From contig CALDLA010000068.1 of NCBI GenBank assembly GCA_937898415.1, forward strand, positions 12,510-76,509: a stretch of DNA of 64,000 bases, in the 5' to 3' direction. The notes under the pieces are model-generated. The model had not been told where the DNA came from. It worked only from the letters and a program-made list of their open reading frames with translations, and made no database searches. The translations under genes and the position numbers were made by a program. Below, piece after piece: positions 22,775-32,302 of the stretch. How positions within the stretch are numbered: the first letter of the stretch is position 1; each line of letters starts with the position of its first letter. This DNA is from an uncultured Prevotellaceae bacterium. Lineage in GTDB: Bacteria > Bacteroidota > Bacteroidia > Bacteroidales > Bacteroidaceae.

Positions 22775-25700
22775 CTATTTCATGAATTTGCAGCTGACGC
22801 GTTTTCCCTCGTCGTTGGTCACTCGGGCCACATAGAAGCCTGAGGGCAGGTGGGCTGTGCTGACCGTATTCCTGCCGTTGACCATCGATAGGGAGGCCTG
22901 CTCAATGAGCCGTCCGTCGGTGGTGTAGATATCCACTTCCACCAGTCCGTCCTGCTCACACTTAATCATCAACTGCTGGGCGATATGCCTGATGTTGAGG
23001 TCGTTAGCTGAGGCTACAAGGACGTTCACCTTGTCAGGTATCTGTCCGTCCTGCGGCGTTGCTTCCATGTAGCTGGTCAGGATGTTGGCGGCAGCGATGG
23101 TGGGCACATTAGTGGTGTACACCTGATTCGTACCGTCGGGATAGCGGCCAACGGTGGAATTGCCGTCATGCGCGTTATAGAAGAAGAAATCCGTCCAACT
23201 GCCGTCGGCGGCAGTCAGTCCTAAAGCGCCGCCGTCGCCGTCAATCTTGAAGGTGGCGTGCAGGGCCTGGTTGGTCGTCTCCAGTTTGTCGCACCAAATC
23301 AGCAGGTAGCCGTGGGCGGGTATCTTGGTGTTGGCCTTTGTCTCGCCTTTGGTAATCTTGTATTTGGTGGGTGTGTTCAGGTTGTCGGTCAGGTACATAC
23401 CCTCTATGTCGATTTCCTGGTCGGTGGTGTTGTAGAGTTCCACCCAGTCATTCTTCTTGCCGTATTCGTTAATCATCGCACTGTTGGAGCCGCTCACCTC
23501 GTTGATGCGTACCGGGTAGATACTCTGCGTCTTGCGTTCCTGTTCGGTCAACTGCCGATAGCTGGCTGTCAGCCTTATCCTGTTGCCCTCGGGCAGTTCC
23601 ACTTCCTCGTCCTTTGAGTAATAGAGTGGATTGTCCGATGTGTAGGTGGTCGTGAGTTCAGCGTCCCAGTACATATCAGTCGAGGTGGCACTGTTGTTAT
23701 GCAGTTCTACGGCTATGGTGTTCGTTCCTTCGTGGAACAGGCTGCTCTTCAGTTTCATCGAGGCGTTGTCAGGATTGTTGGGAGCATACGAAGAGGCGTA
23801 CATGTCGTAGGTGACAGTACCCGATGGCATGTTATAGCGGCCGGCCTCAGTGCCGTTGACATAGATAATGATGCCGTCGTCCACCGTGAAATTCAGCAGG
23901 AATTCGTCCGTTGTCTTAGGCGCTTTCTCCAGTGTGACGGTTGTGCGGAAGTAGGCGGTAGGCCGCTTGTTATTGCTGCTGCCGTAGCTGATGATGGTCT
24001 TGATGCCGTCCTTGGCATATCCCAGCGGGGCGGCTCCCTGTTTCCAGTTGTCCGTCTCATAAGTGGGTGATGTCCAGTTCTGGCCGTCAAGCGATCCCTG
24101 GTCATAGTATGTCCACGTCGTCCCATTGCTGAGTATGGCCTTGCTGCCGTTGGTGGTGAGCCATCCCTGGAAGACGTAGCCGGCTGGGGCAACGGCTTTT
24201 AGCGTGACGGGGGCAAACAGGTTTCCGTTGAACTTGCCGGTGGGTACTTGCATGTTGTTGACCAGTATCTGTGCCCCTTCCACGTCGCTGCTGAGTTCCA
24301 CTTTTTGGGCCGGCGTATTATCGAGCCTGAAGTCCCAGTAGTTACGCAGGGCATTGGTCGCCGTATTCAGACGGCCGCTTAAACTGCTCCTGACCTCGTT
24401 GGCTGTGCTGGTGGCCGAGCCGCCGTTGATGCTCATGGCCGGATTGACGCGGGACAACAGCATGTCGATGATTTCCGAAGTACGGCTGGATTCAAAGACG
24501 CTTCCGCCTACCAGACAGTAGGCATCAATGAACTTACGTCTGAACTCCTCGTTCTGTAAGAGGTTGATGAAAAGCGTCACAAAGCGTATCTGTCCCCACC
24601 TACGACCCAGTGATGTCGGATAGAGCTGGTCGAACTGGTAGTACTCCTTGTTCATAAATGTAGTGAACGGACTGTTGGTGTTGAAAGCTCCGTCGAGGTC
24701 GTAGAGGATGAAGCGGAACTTCCCGCCGTCAATCTGCTTGAAGCCCTTGACATTGTTCTGCGGCCAGTCCCAGTTGCCCAGGTACATCTGTACCGCCATA
24801 TAGTTGATGTAGTTGTCGATGTCCAGTATCCGGCAAATCTCTTGGTAGGTCTCGTCGTTGTCGGCATTGTAGGAGAGCACATCCACCAGTTCGTTGAAGG
24901 CATCAGGGGTGCCGCATTGCTGTACGTAGCCCGAGTCGGGCGACATCTCGAACTGGTCAATTTCGTCTTCGTCCCATCCGTAGTTGGCATAGACGTAGTG
25001 CTTATTATTGGGTTCCCTGACGTTCATCACGCCAATGTAGCTGCCATTGATGAACTCGTGGACGGGCTGGTAGCTCTGACAGTCGAGGTTAAGTCCCGAC
25101 GACTGTACGATGTATTGCAGCGAGGGATCCTTGAAGCGGCATTTGGTGTCGTTGCCGCCGTTGCGTACTTGTATGGTGCGGTTCCTGATGTATGGCTTCT
25201 GTTCGAAGAAGGGGTAGGGAAGGTTCTTGTTGCCGCCCAGTTCCTTGCTGCCTTTCAGCTTGAACGAGTGAGGTGTCCATGCACGGCTCCAACCGCCGCA
25301 CATCTCCAGGTTGACGTCCTGGTTGAGTGTCATCTCATTCTGTGCGTCGATATAGGAGATGTTGACCGGCCGTTCCCAGTCCATGTTCCAGTTGCAGGCT
25401 GACGACTGGCCGTTTCCAGGTCGGCCATTCTTGCCTTTGACCATCACACCTATCGAGTCGTCGCTTACAAACCGTTTGTCGCAGACTACCGACACGATAG
25501 GCAGAGGATAGTTGCGGTTCTTGTAGATAAAGGAGCGGGTGGTGACGGGCGAGGCCAGCAGGTTGTCACCAAACAGCCGGAAACGGTAGTTGGTGTTCTT
25601 ATTGAGTACGGTGAACTGCCCCGTCGTACTGGTCTCGCCGTTGGTCAGGGTGGGCAGCGAGCCGTCGGTGGTGTAGCGCAGGGTGCAGCCCGGCGGTATG

Positions 25701-26302
25701 GTTACGTTGACGACAAGGGTACCGGCAAACACCTGTGACGGTTGGTCGACAACAGGGGCTGCCAGCTGCTGTTCGGCAAATGTGCTGGTGGTGTTCGTGG
25801 CTCCAGGTGTAGCCATCGACGTCAGGCCCCACTTTTCGCCGCCATCGGTGGTACGGGCATAGCTGACGCGCTCCTTGGTGGCAGGATAGTCCTGGCTGAA
25901 CAATAGTTTGCCGGCATTGTTGCTGACATAGATAGTGCCGCCGTCAATGTCCAGTTTGAAGGGGGCATTCTTCGGCTCGATGTTGTTGCTGTCGAACCAC
26001 AGGGCGCGAAACGCCTTGGGCTTGAGGCTGCCCACGCTGACGGGAATCTGCCATTTCGTCAGGTTCTTGGCGTCGTCGCTTATGTAAAGATCTGCCAGTC
26101 CCACCGCCTCGTCCGTCGGATTGTAGAGCTCTATCCAGCCGTCGAAGTTGTAGGCCGGACTGATGAACTCATCGACGTTGGAGGCCATGATTTCATTGAT
26201 GATGAGCGAACTGCTGGTTGCCGAAGCCTTTTTCTGGGCACTTGCCAGCCCTGAAGCCATCACCCATAACGCAGCCGCGAGAGCAAGTCTTGTTCTTTTC
26301 AT
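22775..26302 (-). CDS. CotH-kinase/lamin-tail surface protein with C-terminal sorting-type domain
   Basis: 1175 residues with a signal peptide (LALAAALWVMASGLASAQ). A lamin-tail domain begins SLIINEIMASNVDEF near residue 35. A chitobiase-like domain has LRYTTDGSLPTL near 210. The CotH kinase-like region covers about 260-600 with HEFINGSYIGVMNVREPNNK and FRFILYDLDGAFNT. A second lamin-tail domain begins VRINEVSGSNSAMINEYG near 955. The final 80 residues (VDIYTTDGRLIEQASLSM, GFYVARV, CKFMK) resemble a T9SS type A sorting domain. It is likely an exported or anchored protein; the substrate is unknown. Confidence 0.85.
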   Translation of the reverse strand: MKRTRLALAAALWVMASGLASAQKKASATSSSLIINEIMASNVDEFISPAYNFDGWIELYNPTDEAVGLADLYISDDAKNLTKWQIPVSVGSLKPKAFRALWFDSNNIEPKNAPFKLDIDGGTIYVSNNAGKLLFSQDYPATKERVSYARTTDGGEKWGLTSMATPGATNTTSTFAEQQLAAPVVDQPSQVFAGTLVVNVTIPPGCTLRYTTDGSLPTLTNGETSTTGQFTVLNKNTNYRFRLFGDNLLASPVTTRSFIYKNRNYPLPIVSVVCDKRFVSDDSIGVMVKGKNGRPGNGQSSACNWNMDWERPVNISYIDAQNEMTLNQDVNLEMCGGWSRAWTPHSFKLKGSKELGGNKNLPYPFFEQKPYIRNRTIQVRNGGNDTKCRFKDPSLQYIVQSSGLNLDCQSYQPVHEFINGSYIGVMNVREPNNKHYVYANYGWDEDEIDQFEMSPDSGYVQQCGTPDAFNELVDVLSYNADNDETYQEICRILDIDNYINYMAVQMYLGNWDWPQNNVKGFKQIDGGKFRFILYDLDGAFNTNSPFTTFMNKEYYQFDQLYPTSLGRRWGQIRFVTLFINLLQNEEFRRKFIDAYCLVGGSVFESSRTSEIIDMLLSRVNPAMSINGGSATSTANEVRSSLSGRLNTATNALRNYWDFRLDNTPAQKVELSSDVEGAQILVNNMQVPTGKFNGNLFAPVTLKAVAPAGYVFQGWLTTNGSKAILSNGTTWTYYDQGSLDGQNWTSPTYETDNWKQGAAPLGYAKDGIKTIISYGSSNNKRPTAYFRTTVTLEKAPKTTDEFLLNFTVDDGIIIYVNGTEAGRYNMPSGTVTYDMYASSYAPNNPDNASMKLKSSLFHEGTNTIAVELHNNSATSTDMYWDAELTTTYTSDNPLYYSKDEEVELPEGNRIRLTASYRQLTEQERKTQSIYPVRINEVSGSNSAMINEYGKKNDWVELYNTTDQEIDIEGMYLTDNLNTPTKYKITKGETKANTKIPAHGYLLIWCDKLETTNQALHATFKIDGDGGALGLTAADGSWTDFFFYNAHDGNSTVGRYPDGTNQVYTTNVPTIAAANILTSYMEATPQDGQIPDKVNVLVASANDLNIRHIAQQLMIKCEQDGLVEVDIYTTDGRLIEQASLSMVNGRNTVSTAHLPSGFYVARVTNDEGKRVSCKFMK

Positions 26303-26321
26303 ATTGTTTAGTTAGTAGAAA

Positions 26322-26355
26322 TGCGGTGAACAACTTGTAAAAGAAGTTCACCGCA
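26322..26355 (-). terminator. Hairpin between GGGtGRT and CotH genes
   Basis: TGCGGTGAAC (26322-26331) pairs perfectly with GTTCACCGCA (26346-26355), 14-nt loop. It lies downstream of the GGGtGRT gene and upstream of the CotH start on the same strand. No strong T-run follows, so a terminator or leader hairpin is possible. Confidence 0.5.
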
Positions 26356-26394
26356 CCGTTAGTCCATATAGTTTTGTATATGTATAGTATGGTA

Positions 26395-27408
26395 TTACTT
26401 ACCGTTCAGGGCCAGGCTGACCTCCACAGCGATAGATACCGTAGCACCTACCATCGGGTTGTTACCAATACCCAGGAAGCCCATCATCTCAACGTGGGCA
26501 GGAACTGAAGAAGAACCTGCAAACTGAGCATCAGAGTGCATACGTCCCAGCGTGTCGGTCATACCGTAAGAGGCGGGACCTGCAGCCATGTTGTCGGGGT
26601 GCAGCGTACGACCTGTACCACCACCGGAAGCTACTGAGAAGTAGGGCTTGCCAGCGAGCACGCGCTCCTTCTTGTAAGTACCGGCAACGGGGTGCTGGAA
26701 GCGGGTGGGGTTGGTAGAGTTACCAGTGATAGAGACATCGACGTTCTCCTTCCACAGGATGGCAACACCCTCGCGGACATCGTCGGCACCGTAGCACTTC
26801 ACCTTGGCGCGGGGACCGTCGCTGTAGGGAGTCTCCTTCACCACCTTCACCTCACCGGTGTAGTAGTCAAACTGGGTCTGTACGTATGTGAAACCGTTGA
26901 TGCGGCTGATAATCATGGCAGCGTCCTTGCCCAGACCGTTCAGGATGACACGGAGGGGCTTCTGGCGAACCTTGTTGGCCTTCTCGGCAATCTTGATGGC
27001 ACCCTCAGCGGCAGCGAACGACTCGTGACCAGCCAGGAAGGCGAAGCACTCAGTCTCCTCGCGCAGCAGACGGGCAGCCAGATTACCGTGACCCAGACCC
27101 ACCTTGCGGTCGTCGGCCACAGAGCCGGGGATGCAGAACGACTGCAGACCGATACCGATGGCCTCGGCAGCGTCGGCGGCATTCTTCACACCCTTCTTGA
27201 TGGCAATGGCAGCACCGCAGACGTATGCCCACTTAGCGTTCTCAAAGCAGATGCGCTGGGTGTCCTCACACATCTGGTAGGGGTCAACACCAGCCTTGTC
27301 GCAAATCTCGTTTGCCTCCTCAATGCTGTTGATTCCGTTCTCTTTCAGAGCGGCCAGTACCTGGTTGATACGACGCTCGTAGCTCTCGAATGATACTTTT
27401 CTAATCAT
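26395..27408 (-). CDS. GGGtGRT protein, function unknown
   Basis: 337 residues. It contains the eponymous SVASGGGTGRTLHPDN and ends in a glycine-rich region (FLGIGNNPMVGATVSIAVEV). This is a conserved family of anaerobes that co-occurs with a NifU-like scaffold. Here that gene lies 15 bp upstream in the same operon. An Fe-S or redox role is suggested by the partner only; no catalytic activity is established to my knowledge. Confidence 0.85.
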   Translation of the reverse strand: MIRKVSFESYERRINQVLAALKENGINSIEEANEICDKAGVDPYQMCEDTQRICFENAKWAYVCGAAIAIKKGVKNAADAAEAIGIGLQSFCIPGSVADDRKVGLGHGNLAARLLREETECFAFLAGHESFAAAEGAIKIAEKANKVRQKPLRVILNGLGKDAAMIISRINGFTYVQTQFDYYTGEVKVVKETPYSDGPRAKVKCYGADDVREGVAILWKENVDVSITGNSTNPTRFQHPVAGTYKKERVLAGKPYFSVASGGGTGRTLHPDNMAAGPASYGMTDTLGRMHSDAQFAGSSSVPAHVEMMGFLGIGNNPMVGATVSIAVEVSLALNGK

Positions 27409-27423
27409 CTTTTGGTCCTCCTC

Positions 27424-28131
27424 TTATTCTTTACGTGGATCAATAGCTTTAACAATTCCCTGCTCGGCGGTGGTGCGGCCATAGCTGCCGGTGAACTTCT
27501 TCACGGCCTCGTTGGCGTCCATACCGTCCTTGATGGCTTCCATCATCTTGCCCAGGTGTACATACTCGTAACCGCAGACCTGATTGTCCTTGTCGAGGAA
27601 CTGCTTGGTGATGTAACCCTCGGTCAGCTCCAGATAGCGGGTACCCTTGGCAACTGTGCCGTAGAGTGTACCTGTCTGTGAGCGCAGACCCTTACCCAGG
27701 TCTTCCAGACCGGCACCGATAACGAGACCACCCTCTGAGAAGGCGCTCTGCGTGCGGCCATAGACAATCTGGAGGAACAGTTCGCGCATGGCGGTGTTGA
27801 TAGCGTCGCAAACGAGGTCGGTGTTCAGGGCCTCGAGGATGGTCTTGCCGGGCAGGATCTCGCTGGCCATAGCGGCTGAGTGGGTCATACCCGTGCAACC
27901 GATGGTTTCAACCAGAGCCTCCTGGATGATGCCGTCCTTCACGTTCAGCGACAGCTTGCAGGCACCCTGCTGAGGTGCGCACCAGCCGATACCGTGAGTG
28001 TAACCTGAGATGTCTTTGATCTCTTTTGCCTGGATCCATTTGCCCTCTTCAGGAATGGGGGCGGGACCGTGGTTGGGTCCTTTTGCAACAACGCACATGT
28101 TGTTGACTTCATTAGAATACTGCATATTCAA
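27424..28131 (-). CDS. NifU/IscU-like Fe-S scaffold paired with GGGtGRT protein
   Basis: 235 residues. The NifU_N-like part includes GWCAPQQGACKLSLNVKDG and ETIGCTGMTHSAAMASEIL, which supply Cys positions resembling IscU ligands. The C-terminal 100 residues (FSEGGLVIGAGLEDLGKGLR and onward) are specific to this variant. It is first in the operon with GGGtGRT. A likely -7 box (TATCTTTG on the minus strand, 28168-28175) lies upstream. A role as a dedicated scaffold for the partner is inferred. Confidence 0.85.
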   Translation of the reverse strand: MNMQYSNEVNNMCVVAKGPNHGPAPIPEEGKWIQAKEIKDISGYTHGIGWCAPQQGACKLSLNVKDGIIQEALVETIGCTGMTHSAAMASEILPGKTILEALNTDLVCDAINTAMRELFLQIVYGRTQSAFSEGGLVIGAGLEDLGKGLRSQTGTLYGTVAKGTRYLELTEGYITKQFLDKDNQVCGYEYVHLGKMMEAIKDGMDANEAVKKFTGSYGRTTAEQGIVKAIDPRKE

Positions 28132-28259
28132 ATATTAATTAATATAAGATGTTTATCTAAGTGGCTGCAAAGATACGAAAAAGTACACAAAAATAGGTAG
28201 CTTTGCCGTTTACTTTAACCTTATTTATCATCTGATTTGATGATATTGTAACGCTGATG

Positions 28260-28290
28260 TTGCAATTTTCGGAAAAAAGTAGTACCTTTG
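28260..28290 (+). promoter_or_regulatory. Promoter of fabD
   Basis: TTG (28260-28262), 20 bp, TACCTTTG (28283-28290). The transcript has a leader of about 135 nt that contains a large inverted repeat. Confidence 0.7.
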
Positions 28291-28301
28291 CACCCGCATT
28301 A

Positions 28302-28417
28302 GCCCCCTAAGTTAGGGGGGTGGGGGTCTGAACAGGCGCAGGCTCTCAAGTAACAAACATCATAAAAAACGGTCTGGTTACGCTTGTTCAGACCCCCAAC
28401 CCCCAAACTTAGGGGGC
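28302..28417. repeat. Inverted-repeat element in the fabD leader
   Basis: The arms 28302-28334 and 28385-28417 are reverse complements at 31 of 33 positions, rich in G and C runs (GCCCCCTAAGTT at the outer end), around a 50-nt centre. The size and terminal repeats suggest a miniature non-coding element inserted between promoter and gene. It would fold strongly in the mRNA. Confidence 0.75.
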
Positions 28418-28433
28418 ATAGAAAAAAGAAGAA

Positions 28434-29321
28434 ATGAAAGCATTTGTTTTTCCCGGACAGGGAGCACAGTTTGTAGGTATGGGCAAGGACCTGTACGACA
28501 ACAACCCCACAGCAAAAGAATTGTTTGAAAAGGCTAACGAAATCTTAGGTTACAGAATTACCGACATCATGTTCGAGGGTACCGACGACGATCTGAAGCA
28601 GACGAAGGTGACACAGCCTGCCGTCTTCCTCCACTCCGTCATTTCGGCCATCTGCATGGGCGATGCCTTCCAGCCCGCCATGACCGCTGGCCACTCGCTC
28701 GGTGAGTTCTCGGCATTGGTGGCCGCTGGCGCCCTCTCGTTCGAGGACGGCCTGAAGCTGGTCTATGCCCGTGCTATGGCCATGCAGAAGGCTTGCGAGG
28801 CTCAGCCTTCAACGATGGCTGCCATTATCGGCCTGCCCGATGAGAAGGTAGAGGAGGTCTGCGCCGGCATCAACCGCGAGGGCAATGTCGTCGTCTGCGC
28901 CAACTATAACAATCCTGGTCAGCTGGTCATCAGCGGCAATGTCGAGGCTATCAATGAAGCCTGCGAACAGCTGAAGGCTGCCGGTGCCAAGCGCGCCCTG
29001 CCCCTGAAGGTCGGCGGTGCGTTCCACTCACCCCTGATGCAACCCGCCAAGGACGAACTGCAGGCTGCCATCGAGAAGACCGAGTTCCAGACGCCGAAGT
29101 GCCCCGTCTATCAAAATGTGGACGGCAAGCCCCATACCGATCCTGCTGAGATTAAGCAGAACCTCATCGCCCAGCTCACCTCCAGCGTCCGCTGGACCCA
29201 GTGTGTACAGTCGATGATTCAGGACGGTGCCGACGACTTCACCGAGTGCGGTCCTGGTAAGGCCCTGCAGGGAATGATTGCCAAAATCAATAAGGAAGTA
29301 ACGGCTCATGGCATCCAATAA
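28434..29321 (+). CDS. fabD: Malonyl-CoA:ACP transacylase
   Basis: 295 residues. FabD moves malonyl groups from CoA to acyl carrier protein for fatty acid synthesis in the cytoplasm. Motifs: FPGQGAQFVGMG, the nucleophile Ser in TAGHSLGEFSALVAAGALS, a conserved Arg in YARAMAMQKA, and GGAFHSPLM with the catalytic His. Full length. The 3' end overlaps the amylase gene by 14 bp. Expression may be affected by the inverted-repeat element in its leader. Confidence 0.95.
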   Translation: MKAFVFPGQGAQFVGMGKDLYDNNPTAKELFEKANEILGYRITDIMFEGTDDDLKQTKVTQPAVFLHSVISAICMGDAFQPAMTAGHSLGEFSALVAAGALSFEDGLKLVYARAMAMQKACEAQPSTMAAIIGLPDEKVEEVCAGINREGNVVVCANYNNPGQLVISGNVEAINEACEQLKAAGAKRALPLKVGGAFHSPLMQPAKDELQAAIEKTEFQTPKCPVYQNVDGKPHTDPAEIKQNLIAQLTSSVRWTQCVQSMIQDGADDFTECGPGKALQGMIAKINKEVTAHGIQ

Positions 29322-30963
29322 GGTTATCCTCTATCAGATTTTCACCCGTCTCTATGGCAATCGTAACACCACCCGCAAACAGGGCGGTACGATTGAGGAG
29401 AACGGCTGCGGAAAGATGAACGACTTCACGCCCACTGTACTGAAACATATCAGTCAGATGGGCGTGAGCCATATCTGGTACACGGGTGTCATCCGCCACG
29501 CGACGATGACGGACTACTCGCAGTACGGCATTCCCCGCCAGCACCCGGCGGTGGTGAAGGGTAGGGCCGGCTCGCCTTACGCCATTACCGACTACTACGA
29601 CATCGACCCCGACCTGGCTGTTGACGTCGAGCATCGTATGGAGGAGTTCCAGCAGTTGGTGGAGCGCACCCATAAGGCGGGCATGAAGGTCATCATCGAC
29701 TTCGTGCCCAACCACGTGGCTCGTCAGTACAAGAGCATCTGCAAGCCTCGCGGCGTGAAGGACCTGGGACAGGGCGACAACCCCCAGTTGGGCTTCGCCC
29801 CGCAGAACAACTTCTACTATTGTCCGGGACAAAGGTTTACTCCATACTTTGACCTCTATCATGGTGAGATTGAACCCTATATAGAGGAACCGGCCAAGGC
29901 TACGGGTAACGACTGCTTCCATAACGCACCAGGAAAGAACGACTGGTATGAGACGGTGAAGCTGAACTACGGCGTGGACTACTACGCTGGTCGCATTGGC
30001 CACTTCGACCCCGTTCCCTCTACGTGGAAGAAGATGCTCGAGATTCTGCTGTTCTGGGCTTCGAAGGGCATCGACGGTTTCCGCTGCGACATGGCCGAGA
30101 TGGTGCCTGCCGAGTTCTGGGGCTACGCCACCCAGCTGGTGAAAGCCCAGTACCCTGAGCTGGTGTTCATCGGCGAGGTCTATAATCCCGGCGAGTATCG
30201 CCGCTATATCGCTAACGGCTTTGACTACCTCTATGACAAGGTGGGCATGTACGATACGATGTTCCAGATTATCCGTGGTCAGCAGTCGACGCAGGCCATC
30301 ACCGGTGCCTGGCAGGCCACTGACGATATCCGCGACCACATGCTCTATTTTCTTGAGAACCACGACGAGCTGCGCATCGGCAGCGACTTCTTTGCTGCCG
30401 ACGGTCGCAAGGCGGTGCCGGCTCTGGTGGTCAACGCCCTGATGCAGCAGAACCCCTTTATGCTCTATGCCGGACAGGAGTATGGTGAGCGGGGGATGGA
30501 CCGCGAGGGCTTCAGCGGCCACGACGGTCGTACCACCATCTTCGACTACTGGTCGGTCGATACGCTGACGCGGGCTGCCAAGAAGCAGTTGACCGCCGAC
30601 GAGCAGCAGCTGGCTGATATATATAATAAGGTGTTGAATATTGCGCGTAAGGAGAAGGCCGTCACCGAGGGCGTCAGCTACGACCTCATGTATGTCAACC
30701 CCGACTGCCACCGCCAGTATATGTTCCTGCGTCGCGCCAAGAGCAGTCTGCTGCTGGTCGTGGCCAATTTCGACGATGCGCCGGCTGCGGTCGATGTCCG
30801 CATTCCCGCTCACGCCTTCGAGTTCCTGAAGCTGAAGGAGAAAAGCCTTGAGGCCACCGACCTGCTGAACGGACAACGCACGACGCTCAGCCTGAAAGCC
30901 GACGGGCAGATACACGTCGATGTACCTGCCCGTGGTGCTGTGGTCTATAAGATGAAACCCTAA
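29308..30963 (+). CDS. Cytoplasmic alpha-amylase family glycoside hydrolase (GH13)
   Basis: 551 residues, no signal peptide. The TIM barrel shows the GH13 conserved regions: DFVPNHVA, GFRCDMAE (nucleophile Asp), FIGEVYNP (acid/base Glu) and ENHDELRI (third Asp). A C-terminal beta domain of about 90 residues follows. It probably acts on internal alpha-glucans or maltooligosaccharides. It overlaps fabD and is likely cotranslated. Its stop codon overlaps the stop of the convergent COG0523 gene (CTAA at 30960-30963). Confidence 0.9.
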   Translation: MASNKVILYQIFTRLYGNRNTTRKQGGTIEENGCGKMNDFTPTVLKHISQMGVSHIWYTGVIRHATMTDYSQYGIPRQHPAVVKGRAGSPYAITDYYDIDPDLAVDVEHRMEEFQQLVERTHKAGMKVIIDFVPNHVARQYKSICKPRGVKDLGQGDNPQLGFAPQNNFYYCPGQRFTPYFDLYHGEIEPYIEEPAKATGNDCFHNAPGKNDWYETVKLNYGVDYYAGRIGHFDPVPSTWKKMLEILLFWASKGIDGFRCDMAEMVPAEFWGYATQLVKAQYPELVFIGEVYNPGEYRRYIANGFDYLYDKVGMYDTMFQIIRGQQSTQAITGAWQATDDIRDHMLYFLENHDELRIGSDFFAADGRKAVPALVVNALMQQNPFMLYAGQEYGERGMDREGFSGHDGRTTIFDYWSVDTLTRAAKKQLTADEQQLADIYNKVLNIARKEKAVTEGVSYDLMYVNPDCHRQYMFLRRAKSSLLLVVANFDDAPAAVDVRIPAHAFEFLKLKEKSLEATDLLNGQRTTLSLKADGQIHVDVPARGAVVYKMKP

Positions 30964-32129
30964 ACTAAGCAGAAGTCCAGCTCGCGGGCTATCAGCTCTT
31001 TGTCTAAGTGCTGACCTATGAAGACGAGCTTCTGCATCCTGTCCCCGTACTGTTCGTCCCAATCGCGGCGCAGTGCGGGGTTTTCTTGTAGCAGTTGGTT
31101 CAGTTCGTCCTTGGGCATCGTGGCATACCACTGTCCGGCGTTGCGCAGACTGACTTGGCGGCCTGCCTGCTCGAAGACGTAGCAGATCTCCGCCTCGTCC
31201 TTGAACCAGCAGATGCCCTTGGCGCGGATGATGCTCTTCGGCCACTTGCGAGCCACAAACTCGTCGAACAGTCCCAACTCGAACGGACGGCGGGCATAAT
31301 AGACGTAGGTGCCGATGCCGTATTCCTCGGCTTCACCCTCGTCGTGGTCGTGATGGTGGTGGTGTTCATGGGGCTCATGGGTCTCATGGGATTCATGGGA
31401 TTCATGGGACTCAACCTCCTGAATCCAGGTGGCTGAGGTAGCCACCTCGTCGAAGTCGAACATCCCGGTGTTGATAATCTTGTCGAGGTCCACGTCGCCG
31501 TAGTTCGTATCGATGATTTCGGCCTTCGGCTGCAGCGTGCGGATAATCTGTCGGGTGCGGCCCAGTTCGTCGGGTGTCACCTCGGCGGCCTTGTTCAGCA
31601 GCACGATGTTACAGAACTCTATCTGCTGGATGACCAGATTTTCAATGTCCTCCTCGTCGATGTCGGGGCGCGTCAGGTTGAGGCCGCCCTCGAACTCGTC
31701 CCTCATGCGGAGGGCATCCACCACGGTGACGATGGCATCGAGTCGCGGCGGGCACTCCAGCGTGGGCACCATCTGCGGTATCGAGCAGATGGTCTGGGCG
31801 ATGGGGCCGGGCTCGCAGATGCCGCTGGCTTCGATGACGATGTAGTCGAACCGCTTCATCAGGATGATGTCTTCCAGTTGCTTCACCAAGTCCATCTTCA
31901 GCGTGCAGCAGATGCAGCCGTTCTGCAGGGCTACCAGTGAGTCGTCCTGCTCGTTGACGATGCCCCCCTTCTCAATGAGGTCAGCGTCGATGTTCACCTC
32001 CCCGATGTCGTTGACAATGACCGCAAACTTGATGCCGCGCTTGTTCAGCAGGATACGGTTCAGGAGGGTGGTCTTGCCACTGCCTAAATAGCCGGTCAGC
32101 AGCAGTACGGGTGTTTCTTTCATGTTCAT
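30960..32129 (-). CDS. COG0523 (CobW/ZNG1-like) metallochaperone GTPase
   Basis: 389 residues. Walker A GYLGSGKTTLLNRI, metal-binding GCICCTL (CxCC), VIEASGICEPGP and LLNKAAEV identify the G3E family that delivers zinc, cobalt or other metals. A His/Glu-rich linker (about 241-265, ESHESHESHETHEPHEHHHH) is encoded by 9-bp repeats and would bind metal. The CobW C-terminal domain follows (GICWFKDEAEICYVF). The metal cannot be assigned; zinc is most common for such His-rich members. Confidence 0.9.
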   Translation of the reverse strand: MNMKETPVLLLTGYLGSGKTTLLNRILLNKRGIKFAVIVNDIGEVNIDADLIEKGGIVNEQDDSLVALQNGCICCTLKMDLVKQLEDIILMKRFDYIVIEASGICEPGPIAQTICSIPQMVPTLECPPRLDAIVTVVDALRMRDEFEGGLNLTRPDIDEEDIENLVIQQIEFCNIVLLNKAAEVTPDELGRTRQIIRTLQPKAEIIDTNYGDVDLDKIINTGMFDFDEVATSATWIQEVESHESHESHETHEPHEHHHHHDHDEGEAEEYGIGTYVYYARRPFELGLFDEFVARKWPKSIIRAKGICWFKDEAEICYVFEQAGRQVSLRNAGQWYATMPKDELNQLLQENPALRRDWDEQYGDRMQKLVFIGQHLDKELIARELDFCLV

Positions 32130-32163
32130 GTCTTCTTTATTCTTTCTGTTCGCAATTTGGCCG

Positions 32164-32194
32164 CAAAGTTACGAATAACTGTGCAAATAACCAA
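32164..32194 (-). promoter_or_regulatory. Promoter of the COG0523 GTPase gene
   Basis: Minus strand: TTG (32192-32194), 20 bp, TAACTTTG (32164-32171), 34 bp before the ATG. No obvious Zur-like palindrome was recognised. Confidence 0.7.
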
Positions 32195-32232
32195 ACCGCA
32201 GTATGAAAAATGCTACATTTTGATACCAAATG

Positions 32233-32263
32233 TTGTATATGTGCATAAATAGTTGTACCTTTG
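32233..32263 (+). promoter_or_regulatory. Promoter of the PCMD/export operon
   Basis: TTG (32233-32235), 20 bp, TACCTTTG (32256-32263). It drives seven closely spaced genes up to 40187. Confidence 0.7.
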
Positions 32264-32302
32264 CACCCGTTTTTAAAACTTTGACAGAATAAAAAGAGAA
32301 AG

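Noticed and set aside
29287..31245. 652-codon open frame on the minus strand
   Set aside because: It is antisense to the GH13 amylase, which shows all catalytic regions. Long antisense frames are common in this GC-rich coding style.
31370..31415. Heptamer-type repeat in the COG0523 gene
   Set aside because: The unit is 9 bp and in frame, encoding His-containing triplets of residues, so it is explained by a metal-binding linker rather than the 7-bp family.
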